64,000 nt of DNA from Falsiroseomonas sp050563525 (GTDB taxonomy: Bacteria; Pseudomonadota; Alphaproteobacteria; Acetobacterales; Acetobacteraceae), in assembly GCF_050563525.1 (NCBI RefSeq), contig NZ_JBNXUN010000019.1, positions 16,261 to 80,260 of the forward strand, in the 5' to 3' direction. Below the pieces are notes generated by a model. The model was not told where the DNA came from. It saw only the letters and a list, made by a program, of their open reading frames with translations, and did no database searches. The position numbers were made by a program, and so were the translations under genes. The stretch's first letter is position 1; each line of letters begins with the position of its first letter. Positions 17,630 to 24,892 of this stretch are shown here, piece after piece.

Positions 17630-17877
17630 CTGCGTATTCCTTAACTCGTCTCTGCCGATACCAGCCGCTTCGCTGCGGCTGCCGTCTGCGTTACGGCCCA
17701 GATGGGGACTGCCTGTCGATTTCCCCATCGCTTCGACGCATCGCCGCCATCACCGCAACGGATGACACGCCCGCGTGAGGCAGGGTTGCACCCGCGGCGG
17801 TGACGCCAGTGGGGGTGCAGCGTTCGCTTCCCTCCCTCGCGGCCGCGCGCTACCTGTCGCGGCGGGAGAATGCCGCC

Positions 17878-19143
17878 ATGACCGCGCTTGCCGACGAAGC
17901 CGCCCGCCTGCTGGAAACTGCCGCCCACGCCGCCCGCCTGGCCGCGCGGGACTTGGCCGTGGCACCGCGACCGCAGCGGGATGCGGCGCTGTTGGCCGCC
18001 GCCGCGACGCTGCGGACGCGGGCGGAGGCAGTGCTGGCGGCGAATGCCGAGGACCTCGCCGCCGCCCCGGACCTCACCGCCGCCTTCCGCGACCGCCTGG
18101 CGCTGACGCCGGCGCGGGTGGAGGCGATGGCCCGCGCGGTGGAGGAGGTGGCGGCCCTGCCCGATCCGGTCGGCCGCGTGCTGTCGGAATGGACACGGCC
18201 GAACGGTCTGGTGATCCGCCGCGTGGCGCAACCGCTCGGCGTCATCGGCATGATCTACGAAAGCCGCCCGAATGTCGGCGCCGATGCCGCGGCGCTGTGC
18301 CTCAAGGCCGGCAGCGCGGTGATCCTGCGCGGCGGCCGCGAATCGCTGCGCAGCGCGCTGGCGATCCATGGCTGCATGGTGGCCGGGCTGCGCGAGGCCG
18401 GGCTGCCGGAGGCGTCGGTGCAGGTCGCGCCGACCTCAGACCGCGGCTTCGTCGCGGCGATGCTGCGCGCGGCGGGGCTGATCGACCTGATCATCCCGCG
18501 CGGCGGCAAGGGGCTGGTGGAGCGCGTGCAGCAGGAAGCCCGCGTGCCGGTGCTCGCCCATGCCGAGGGTCTCTGCCACACCTACATCCACGCGGCCGCG
18601 GACCCCGCCATGGCGCGCGCCATCCTGGCCAACGCCAAGATGCGCCGCACCGGGGTCTGCGGCGCCACCGAGACGCTGCTGATCGACGCCGCCATCGCGC
18701 CGACCCTGCTGCCGCTGCTGGTCGTCGACCTGCGCGCGCTCGGCTGCGACTTTCGGGCCGACGACAGGGCACGCGAGATCCTGCCCGAATTGAAGCCCGC
18801 CACCGACGCGGATTTCGCCACCGAATGGCTGGATGCGATCCTGTCCGTGAAGGTGGTGGATGGCGTGCAGGACGCGCTGGACCACATCGCCCGGTATGGC
18901 AGCGAGCACACCGAAGCCATCGTCACGCAGGACGAGGCGGTGGCGACGCGGTTCCTCGGCAACCTCGCCTCCGCCGTCGGCATGTGGAATGCCTCGACGC
19001 AGTTCTGCGACGGCGGCGAATTCGGCTTCGGCGCCGAGATCGGCATCGCGACTGGCCGCCTGCATGCGCGCGGGCCGGTCGGGCCGGAACAACTCTGCAC
19101 CTTCCGCTACCAGGTGATCGGCAGCGGCCAAACGCGACCCTAG
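17878..19143 (+). CDS. proA: Gamma-glutamyl phosphate reductase
   Basis: Reduces glutamyl 5-phosphate to glutamate 5-semialdehyde with NADPH, the second step of proline synthesis. The protein has 421 residues in the aldehyde dehydrogenase fold. Visible motifs are IYESRPNVGADAAALCLKAG, the catalytic Cys at residue 261 in RRTGVCGATE, and NASTQFCDGGEFGFGAEIGI. The ATG at 17878 was chosen over the in-frame start at 17800 because homologues begin just before the helix ALADEAARLLETAA. Its partner proB is about 9 kb upstream. Confidence 0.96.
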   Translation: MTALADEAARLLETAAHAARLAARDLAVAPRPQRDAALLAAAATLRTRAEAVLAANAEDLAAAPDLTAAFRDRLALTPARVEAMARAVEEVAALPDPVGRVLSEWTRPNGLVIRRVAQPLGVIGMIYESRPNVGADAAALCLKAGSAVILRGGRESLRSALAIHGCMVAGLREAGLPEASVQVAPTSDRGFVAAMLRAAGLIDLIIPRGGKGLVERVQQEARVPVLAHAEGLCHTYIHAAADPAMARAILANAKMRRTGVCGATETLLIDAAIAPTLLPLLVVDLRALGCDFRADDRAREILPELKPATDADFATEWLDAILSVKVVDGVQDALDHIARYGSEHTEAIVTQDEAVATRFLGNLASAVGMWNASTQFCDGGEFGFGAEIGIATGRLHARGPVGPEQLCTFRYQVIGSGQTRP

Positions 19144-19157
19144 GCAGGACCAGACGC

Positions 19158-20012
19158 ATGAAAGCCGTCATCGCCGCCGCCCTCGCCCTGCTGGCGCTGC
19201 CGGCCGCCGCCGCCTGTCCGGAACCGGCGGAGGTCGCGCGCCTGGCCGGCGCCATCGTGGATCGCCGCGCACCACCGCCGCCGGTCCAGGGGATGGACTT
19301 GGCCGATGCGGCCTGCGCGCGAGACCGGCTGGTGGCGCTGCTGGCGCAGCCCTGGGGCGATCGCGTCGGCTGGAAGGTCGGCCTCACCACCCCGGCGGCG
19401 CAAGCCCGCTTCGGCGTGCCGCACCCACTCGCCGGCGCCATCTTCCACGGCACGCTGCGCGCCCGATCCGGTGCCGAGATCCCGGCCGGCTACGGCATCG
19501 CGCCGGCCATCGAGAGCGACCTGCTGGTGCGCGTACGGGACGAGGGCGTGAACGAGGCCGGCGCCGACCACGTCGCGCTGCTGCGCCACCTGGACCAGGT
19601 GATCCCCTTCCTCGAACTGCCCGACCTGGTGCATGGCCCGGCCACCGCCTGGTCCGGGCCGCTGCTGCTGTCGATCAATGTCGGGGCGCGGCTCGGCGTG
19701 GTGGGGGAGCCGATCGCGGTGCAGGCGACGCCGGATTTCGCCGCTGCGCTGGGCACGATGCAGGTGGCGCTGACCGAAGGCGGGCGGGAGGTTTCGCGCG
19801 CGCCCGGCACGGCGCTGTTGGGCCATCCGCTGAACGCGCTGTCCTGGCTGGTGGCGGACCTGCGCGCGCAGGGACGGCGGCTGCGGGCGGGCGAGTATGT
19901 TTCGCTCGGCGGCTTCTCCCCGCCGCTGCCGGTACGGGCGGGGCAGGATTACGTCGCGACCTACACCGGGCTGGCGACTGACCCGGTTTCCGTGGACGTG
20001 CGGATCCGCTGA
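19158..20012 (+). CDS. Exported protein of the 2-keto-4-pentenoate hydratase/FAH superfamily
   Basis: A 284-residue protein whose main part resembles MhpD-type hydratases: VGWKVGLTTPAAQARFGV, GYGIAPAIESDLLVRV (with the acidic metal-binding residues) and VIPFLELPDLV. Unusually for this cytoplasmic enzyme family it begins with a signal peptide (MKAVIAAALALLALPAAAAC). The final Ala-Cys could also mark a lipoprotein, although the lipobox is imperfect. It lies 14 bases after proA and four bases before nadD, inside an otherwise housekeeping operon. The superfamily call is firm; the reaction is not. Confidence 0.8.
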   Translation: MKAVIAAALALLALPAAAACPEPAEVARLAGAIVDRRAPPPPVQGMDLADAACARDRLVALLAQPWGDRVGWKVGLTTPAAQARFGVPHPLAGAIFHGTLRARSGAEIPAGYGIAPAIESDLLVRVRDEGVNEAGADHVALLRHLDQVIPFLELPDLVHGPATAWSGPLLLSINVGARLGVVGEPIAVQATPDFAAALGTMQVALTEGGREVSRAPGTALLGHPLNALSWLVADLRAQGRRLRAGEYVSLGGFSPPLPVRAGQDYVATYTGLATDPVSVDVRIR

Positions 20013-20016
20013 TCCC

Positions 20017-20640
20017 GTGACTCTCAATCCCTGGGGGGACCGCCGCCTGCGCCGCATCGGGCTGCTCGGCGGCAGCTTCAACCCGGCGCATGCCGGGCAC
20101 CTGCACGTGGCGCGCCGCGTGCGGCGGGCGTTGCGGCTGGATGAGGTCTGGCTGATGGTCTCGCCGGGCAATCCGCTGAAGCCGGCGCGCGGCATGGCGC
20201 CGTTCCGCGAAAGGCTGGCCTCGGCTTGGCGCATCGCGGATGGAAGGCGGATCCGCGCCACCGGGATCGAGGCGGCGTTTGGCACGCGCTTCAGCGTGGA
20301 TACACTGCGGCAGTTGCGGCGGCGCTTTCCGCGGGCGCGCTTCGTCTTCGTCATCGGCGCGGACAACCTGTGGCAGTTGCCGCGCTGGCAGGGCTGGCGG
20401 GACATCGTGGCGCACACGCCCATCGCCGTGCTGCCACGCCCCGGCTGGACGCGGCGTGCGCTGGCCGGGCAGGCGGCGCATCTTCTGGCGCGGCACCGGA
20501 GGCGACCTGGCGCGTTGCTGGCAGGGCCGGCGCGCGGACCTGCGCCCCCGGCCTGCGGCCATGCGCCGTGGTGCTTCGTGCCGGCGGCGGAACACGCAGC
20601 CTCCGCCACCGCGATCCGCGCCGCAATGCAGGCCGGGTGA
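20017..20640 (+). CDS. nadD: Nicotinate-nucleotide adenylyltransferase
   Basis: Makes deamido-NAD from nicotinate mononucleotide and ATP. The protein has 207 residues with the nucleotidyltransferase signature IGLLGGSFNPAHAGHLHVA (H-x-G-H near residues 27-30) and later FVIGADNLWQLPRWQGW. The C terminus carries ATAIRAAM in place of the usual (S)STxIR. I placed the start at the GTG at 20017, four bases after the preceding stop, which puts the motif at the usual distance from the N terminus. The next gene is rsfS, the common partner. Confidence 0.93.
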   Translation: MTLNPWGDRRLRRIGLLGGSFNPAHAGHLHVARRVRRALRLDEVWLMVSPGNPLKPARGMAPFRERLASAWRIADGRRIRATGIEAAFGTRFSVDTLRQLRRRFPRARFVFVIGADNLWQLPRWQGWRDIVAHTPIAVLPRPGWTRRALAGQAAHLLARHRRRPGALLAGPARGPAPPACGHAPWCFVPAAEHAASATAIRAAMQAG

Positions 20641-20645
20641 CGGGC

Positions 20646-20664
20646 CGCCGCCAGGGAGGCGGCG
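20646..20664 (+). promoter_or_regulatory. Hairpin between nadD and rsfS
   Basis: A perfect 7-bp stem (cgccgcc and ggcggcg) with loop aggga begins six bases after the nadD stop. It overlaps the GGGAGG that would be the ribosome binding site for the GTG at 20669. It may weakly terminate nadD transcripts or limit translation from that GTG. Confidence 0.45.
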
Positions 20665-20668
20665 CAAC

Positions 20669-21874
20669 GTGCCGTGCCGTGCTACAGGGTGCCACAAAGA
20701 CAAACGACAGGAGGCGGTCATCGCCCGCACGCCAAAGACACCCGAGTCGAAGACCCGGGACACCAAGCCGAAACCCCGCGCCACCCCTGCCGCGGCACCC
20801 GCCACACGCACGCGCGCGGCAGCGAAGCCGAAGGCGGAGGCATCGGTGAAGCCGAAGGCCGCGGCCAAGCCGCGCGCCGCCGCGGCACCAGCCGCAAAGC
20901 CCGCCGCCAAGCCGCGCGCCGCCGCCAAGCCGGCTGCCAAGCCCACCGCGAAGCCCCGCGCCGCCGCGGCCCCAGCCGCAAAGCCCGCCGCCAAGCCGCG
21001 CGCTACCGCCAAGCCGGCAGCCAAGCCCGCCGCGAAACCCCGCGCCGCCGCGGCACCAGCCGCAAAGCCCGCCGCCAAGCCGCGCGCCACCGCCAAGCCG
21101 GCTGCCAAGGCCACCGCGAAGCCCCGCGCCGCCGCGGCACCGGCCGCCAAGCCGCGCGCCACCACCAAGCCGGCTGCCAAGCCCACCGCGAAGCCCCGCG
21201 CCGCCGCGGCACCGGCCGCCAAGCCGCGCGCCACCGCCAAGCCCGCAGCGGCGCCGAAGCCGCGCAGCCGCAAGGCGGCGCCGGAGCCCGACACGATCGA
21301 GGTGGCCGATGCCACACCGGCCGCGCCGATGCCCAAGGCCCGCAGCCCGCGCAAGCCGAAGGCCGCGCCCGCCACGCCCGATGAGGCAGCCCCCGCCGAG
21401 GCCCCTCGCCCCACCCGCGCCCCGCGTGCCGAACGGCAGAAGGTCGAACCGGCCCTGCTTGACCGCCTGGTCGAAGCAGCGCGCGAGAGCCTGGATGCCG
21501 ACAAGGCCGAGAACATCCTGGTGCTCGACGTCACCGGCCGCGCCGACTACGCCGATCGCCTGGTGATCGCCACCGCCGAAGCCGACCGCCAGATGCAGGC
21601 CATGGCCGTGCACCTGGAGGAGGCCTTCGAGAAGGAGGGCCTGAAGCTGCGCCGCGACAACATCCAGGCCTCGCCGGACTGGGTGCTGATCGATGCCGGG
21701 GACCTGGTGATCCACCTGTTCAAGCCGGAAGCCCGCGGCCTGTATGCGCTGGAGCGGATGTGGGGCCCGGACAGCCCCGCTGCCACGCCGGATGCGGAGG
21801 AAGACCGCACGCCGCTGCCGGACGATGGCAGCGTGCCGGAAGCCGGCATCGAGGAGGATGACGACGACGTCTAG
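20669..21874 (+). CDS. rsfS: Ribosomal silencing factor RsfS with long Lys/Ala/Pro-rich N-terminal tail
   Basis: The C-terminal ~110 residues (KVEPALLDRLVEAARESL through HLFKPEARGLYALERMW) are a complete RsfS/Iojap domain, which binds L14 on the 50S subunit and blocks subunit joining. An acidic tail follows (EEDDDDV). About 230 residues before it form a histone H1-like tail of AAKPRAAAAPAAKP repeats. Normal RsfS is 105-150 residues. The start is uncertain. The only canonical codon near the expected place is the GTG at 20669, whose Shine-Dalgarno lies in a hairpin. A stronger AGGAGG at 20709-20714 precedes an in-frame ATC at 20720. The 3' end overlaps rlmH by 17 bases. Confidence 0.88.
   Translation: MPCRATGCHKDKRQEAVIARTPKTPESKTRDTKPKPRATPAAAPATRTRAAAKPKAEASVKPKAAAKPRAAAAPAAKPAAKPRAAAKPAAKPTAKPRAAAAPAAKPAAKPRATAKPAAKPAAKPRAAAAPAAKPAAKPRATAKPAAKATAKPRAAAAPAAKPRATTKPAAKPTAKPRAAAAPAAKPRATAKPAAAPKPRSRKAAPEPDTIEVADATPAAPMPKARSPRKPKAAPATPDEAAPAEAPRPTRAPRAERQKVEPALLDRLVEAARESLDADKAENILVLDVTGRADYADRLVIATAEADRQMQAMAVHLEEAFEKEGLKLRRDNIQASPDWVLIDAGDLVIHLFKPEARGLYALERMWGPDSPAATPDAEEDRTPLPDDGSVPEAGIEEDDDDV
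20867..21258 (+). repeat. Tandem repeats encoding the AKP-rich tail of RsfS
   Basis: Three in-frame 84-base units begin at 20867, 20951 and 21035. A 72-base unit follows at 21119 and a partial one at 21191. Each encodes a variant of KPRAAAAPAAKPAAKPRA followed by xAKPAAKxTA. The units are near-identical in DNA, which indicates recent expansion by slippage or unequal recombination. Unit number may vary between strains. Confidence 0.9.
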
Positions 21875-22340
21875 GGGCTATCGCCTGATCGCCATCGGCC
21901 GGCTGAAGCCGGGGCCGGAACGCGCGCTGTTCGAACAGCACGCGGCACGGCTCCGGCCGGAGATCACCGTCACCGAACTGCCGGAAGGCCAGGGCGGCAA
22001 CCCCGCCGAGATCCGCCGGCGGGAGGGGGCCGCCCTGCTCGGCGCGCTGCCGGATGCGGCCTTCGCAGTGGCGCTCGACCTCGGCGGCGGCGCGCCGACG
22101 ACGGAGGCGCTGGCCGCTCTGGTCCTGAAGTGGGAGGATACCGCCCGCCCCATCTGCTTCCTGATCGGTGGGACGGAGGGGCTGGACCCCGCGGTGCTGG
22201 CGCGCGCCGACCACCGCCTGTCGCTCGGCCCGCTGACCTGGCCGCATTTCCTGGTGCGCGGCCTGCTGGCGGAGCAACTGTTCCGGGTGCAGGCGATCCG
22301 CACCAATCACCCCTATCATCGGGCCTGGCGGCCTGCTTGA
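21858..22340 (+). CDS. rlmH: 23S rRNA (pseudouridine1915-N3)-methyltransferase RlmH
   Basis: SPOUT methyltransferase that modifies pseudouridine 1915 in helix 69 of 23S rRNA. The protein has 160 residues. Family landmarks are AVALDLGGGAPTTEALA, FLIGGTEGLDP (the SAM-binding knot) and the C-terminal LLAEQLFRVQAIRTNHPYHR. The chosen ATG at 21858 overlaps the end of rsfS by 17 bases, and AGGAGG directly abuts it, so spacing is poor. No better start exists before the conserved YRLIAIGRL. The rsfS-rlmH order is conserved widely. Confidence 0.94.
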   Translation: MTTTSRGYRLIAIGRLKPGPERALFEQHAARLRPEITVTELPEGQGGNPAEIRRREGAALLGALPDAAFAVALDLGGGAPTTEALAALVLKWEDTARPICFLIGGTEGLDPAVLARADHRLSLGPLTWPHFLVRGLLAEQLFRVQAIRTNHPYHRAWRPA

Positions 22341-22371
22341 ATCGGCGGCGAACCCGGTCGGAGCCGCCGCC

Positions 22372-23043
22372 ATGACACTTCTCATCCTTGCCGCCCTGTT
22401 CTGGATCGGCGTGCATGTCGGGCTTTCCGGCACCGCACTGCGCGGCAAGGCGGTGGCGGCGGTGGGGGAGAAGCGGTTCATGATTGGCTTCTCCGTGACC
22501 TCCGTGGTGGCGATCTTCCTGCTGGTGCTGGCCTGGCAGAATGCGGAAACGACGTTCCTGTGGGCGGCCGGGCCCGGGCTGCGCTGGGTTCTGGCGGCGC
22601 TGATGCTGCCGGCCTTCGTGCTGTTCATGGCCAGCCACAAGCGCAACCCCACCGCCGTCGGCGCGAAGGGGCTGGGGGAGGAACCGCGCGGCATCCAGCG
22701 CATCACGCGCCACCCGATGCTGTGGTCCTTCGCACTGTGGGCCGCGATCCACATCATCGGCAATGGCGACAGCGCCAGCCTGGTGTTCTTCGGCGCCTTC
22801 CTGGTGACGGCGCTGGCCGGCATGCCCTCCATCGACGCCAAGCTGGCGGCGCGAGACCCGGAGGCCTGGGCGCGCTTTTCCGCGCGCACCAGCATCATCC
22901 CCTTCGCCGCCATCGCCGCCGGCCGCAACCGCCTGGCACTGGGCGAGATCGGCTGGATGCCACCAGTGGTGGGCCTGGTGATCTGGGCGGCGCTGCTGCA
23001 CTTCCACCGCGGCATCTTCGGCGTGCCGGCGATCCTCATGTAG
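22372..23043 (+). CDS. NnrU family membrane protein
   Basis: A 223-residue integral membrane protein with five or six predicted helices. The segments HVGLSGTALRG, RHPMLWSFALWAAIHIIGNGD and FFGAFLVTALAGM match NnrU proteins, first named for a link to nitrite and nitric oxide reduction and related to isoprenylcysteine methyltransferase-like folds. No denitrification gene is nearby, so the role here is unclear. It lies in the segment inserted between rlmH and gpmI. Confidence 0.88.
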   Translation: MTLLILAALFWIGVHVGLSGTALRGKAVAAVGEKRFMIGFSVTSVVAIFLLVLAWQNAETTFLWAAGPGLRWVLAALMLPAFVLFMASHKRNPTAVGAKGLGEEPRGIQRITRHPMLWSFALWAAIHIIGNGDSASLVFFGAFLVTALAGMPSIDAKLAARDPEAWARFSARTSIIPFAAIAAGRNRLALGEIGWMPPVVGLVIWAALLHFHRGIFGVPAILM

Positions 23044-23109
23044 CCACATCGGCACTTGATGCGACATTGAATCGGATCCATTGCCCAGGCGGACTGGGAG
23101 GCGACCGGG

Positions 23110-23871
23110 ATGATGCGCGCTGCGCCGTGGGAGCCTCCGATGTCGGCGGAGGAGCGTTTCAAGGCCCTGTTCGTCCCGGGCCGGCTACAGACCCTCTATC
23201 ACCTCGCGCGGGAACGCCGGCGTGGCGAGCAGGAAATCCGCCTCGTTCCGGTGCTTGCGGATCGCAGCCGCGTCTCGCTCGATATCGGCGCCAACAAGGG
23301 CGTCTGGAGCGAGGCGCTGCGGCCCCATTCCTCCAGCGTGCATGCGTTCGAGCCCAATCCGAAGATCCACGAGGTCCTGCGGCGCGGCATCGGCTCCGGC
23401 GTCACCGTCCACGACATCGCGCTGTCCGACACCTCCGGCAGCGCGGAGCTTCGCGTGCCGAGGCACCGCAGCGGCGGCTATTCGAACCAGGGCGCCTCGC
23501 TCAGCACGGAGAAGATCGGCGCGGCGGAGTACGGCAGCGTCGTCGTGGATGCGCGCCGCCTCGACGACCTCGACCTGGGCGAGGTGGGGTTCATCAAGAT
23601 CGACGTGGAAGGCTTCGAACTCGCCGTCGTCGAGGGAGCGCGGGAGACGCTGCGGCGCCATCGTCCGAACATGGTGATCGAGATCGAGGAGAAGCACACC
23701 AGGCGCCCCATCGCGGAGCTTCTCGGCGCGGTCTGTGCCCATGGCTACCAGGCCTTCGCGCTCGACCGGGGGGTCCTGCGGCGGACCTCGCAGATCGATC
23801 TCGCGTTACGCCATTCCACCCCCGCCAGCCGCCGCGACTACATCTTCAACTGGATCTTCCTGCCGGGCTGA
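23110..23871 (+). CDS. FkbM family methyltransferase
   Basis: A 253-residue SAM-dependent methyltransferase of the FkbM type. The SAM-binding motif is SLDIGANKGVWSEAL with the acidic strand end VHAFEPNP. The family-specific IKIDVEGFELAVVEGA and MVIEIEEKH follow. GGGAGG lies eight bases before the ATG. Such enzymes often O-methylate sugars or lipids of the envelope, and sometimes natural products. No glycan cluster surrounds it here, so the substrate is unknown. Confidence 0.9.
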   Translation: MMRAAPWEPPMSAEERFKALFVPGRLQTLYHLARERRRGEQEIRLVPVLADRSRVSLDIGANKGVWSEALRPHSSSVHAFEPNPKIHEVLRRGIGSGVTVHDIALSDTSGSAELRVPRHRSGGYSNQGASLSTEKIGAAEYGSVVVDARRLDDLDLGEVGFIKIDVEGFELAVVEGARETLRRHRPNMVIEIEEKHTRRPIAELLGAVCAHGYQAFALDRGVLRRTSQIDLALRHSTPASRRDYIFNWIFLPG

Positions 23872-23957
23872 CCCTTCGGGGCCGCAACGGCCCTTGAAAC
23901 GCGGAGCGTGAACCGCCATTCCCTGCGCCGCCTTTTCCTCCCCAGGGACTCGAGACA

Positions 23958-24818
23958 ATGCAGGAAGTGATGACCCCGGCCGATGCCGGGGACAGCCGGC
24001 GGGCGCGCGCCGCGCGGCTGGTGCTGTCGCCGCTGTTCCAGCGGGTGGTGATCGGACTGATCATCCTGAACGCCATCACCCTGGGCCTGGAGACCTCGGA
24101 CAGCGTCATGGCGCGGTTCGGCGGCTTGCTGGAAGCGGTCGACACGTTGCTGCTGCTGATCTTCACCGCTGAGATCGCCTTCCGCATCTACGCCTTCCGC
24201 GGCCGCTTCTTCCGCGACCCCTGGGGGCTGTTCGACATCATCGTGGTCGCCATCGCCTGGATGCCGGCGACCGGCCCGCTGTCCGTGCTGCGCGCGCTGC
24301 GTGTGCTGCGTGTGCTGCGGCTGATCAGCGCCGTGCCGTCGATGCGCCACGTGGTGGAGGCGATGCTGGCCGCCCTGCCGGGCATGGGCAGCATCGTGCT
24401 GCTGATGGGGCTGATCTTCTACGTCTTCGGCGTGATGGCCACCAAGCTGTACGGCGACATCCTGCCGGAGCGCTTCGGCTCGTTGGGGCTTACCCTCTAC
24501 ACCCTGTTCCAGATGATGACGCTGGAGAGCTGGTCCGAGGCCAATGTGCGCCCCATCCTGGCGGTGCAGCCGCTGGCCTGGATGTTCTTCGTGCCCTTCA
24601 TCCTGATCGCGACCTTCGTGGTGCTGAACCTGTTCATCGGCGTCATCGTCGACAGCATCCAGACCCTGCGCGCCCAGCGCGAGAGCGTCGATGTCGCCGC
24701 GACCCAGGCCGCGGCCGACGCGGCGCGCAGCGAACAGCACCTGGACAGCCAGATGCTGCTGGCCGAGATCCGAGCCCTGCGGGCGGAGATGGCGGCGTTG
24801 CGCGCAGCCCAACGTTGA
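23958..24818 (+). CDS. Bacterial voltage-gated sodium channel (BacNav/NaChBac type)
   Basis: A 286-residue six-helix channel subunit that would form a tetramer in the inner membrane. Helices S1-S3 occupy about residues 27-103. The S4 voltage sensor has Arg every third residue (R112, R115, R118, R121). S5 is at about 145-165, the pore helix and selectivity filter contain TLESWS at residues 188-193, and S6 is at about 205-230 (FILIATFVVLNLFIGVIV). TLESW is the sodium-selective filter of NaChBac and NavAb. A C-terminal coiled coil (about 245-284) matches the family's tetramerisation helix. Confidence 0.94.
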   Translation: MQEVMTPADAGDSRRARAARLVLSPLFQRVVIGLIILNAITLGLETSDSVMARFGGLLEAVDTLLLLIFTAEIAFRIYAFRGRFFRDPWGLFDIIVVAIAWMPATGPLSVLRALRVLRVLRLISAVPSMRHVVEAMLAALPGMGSIVLLMGLIFYVFGVMATKLYGDILPERFGSLGLTLYTLFQMMTLESWSEANVRPILAVQPLAWMFFVPFILIATFVVLNLFIGVIVDSIQTLRAQRESVDVAATQAAADAARSEQHLDSQMLLAEIRALRAEMAALRAAQR

Positions 24819-24841
24819 CCCTCGGGCGTTGACCCTTTGGG
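24813..24841. repeat. Direct repeat spanning the sodium channel stop codon
   Basis: The unit cgttgaccctcggg (24813-24826) is followed directly by cgttgaccctttggg (24827-24841). The first copy contains the stop codon TGA and the second repeats it out of frame. Confidence 0.75.
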
Positions 24842-24892
24842 CCTGCCAGCGGTAGGCACTCCGCACCGCCACAGCCGCCGGACGCCCCGCCC

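Noticed and set aside
20867..21258. Regular repeats considered as a CRISPR array
   Set aside because: The units are contiguous, in frame with rsfS and have no unique spacers.
20351..21715. A repetitive Gly/Leu/Arg-rich frame on the minus strand across the rsfS repeats
   Set aside because: The repetition comes from the opposite strand of the AKP repeats. No signal peptide, ribosome binding site or family similarity supports it.
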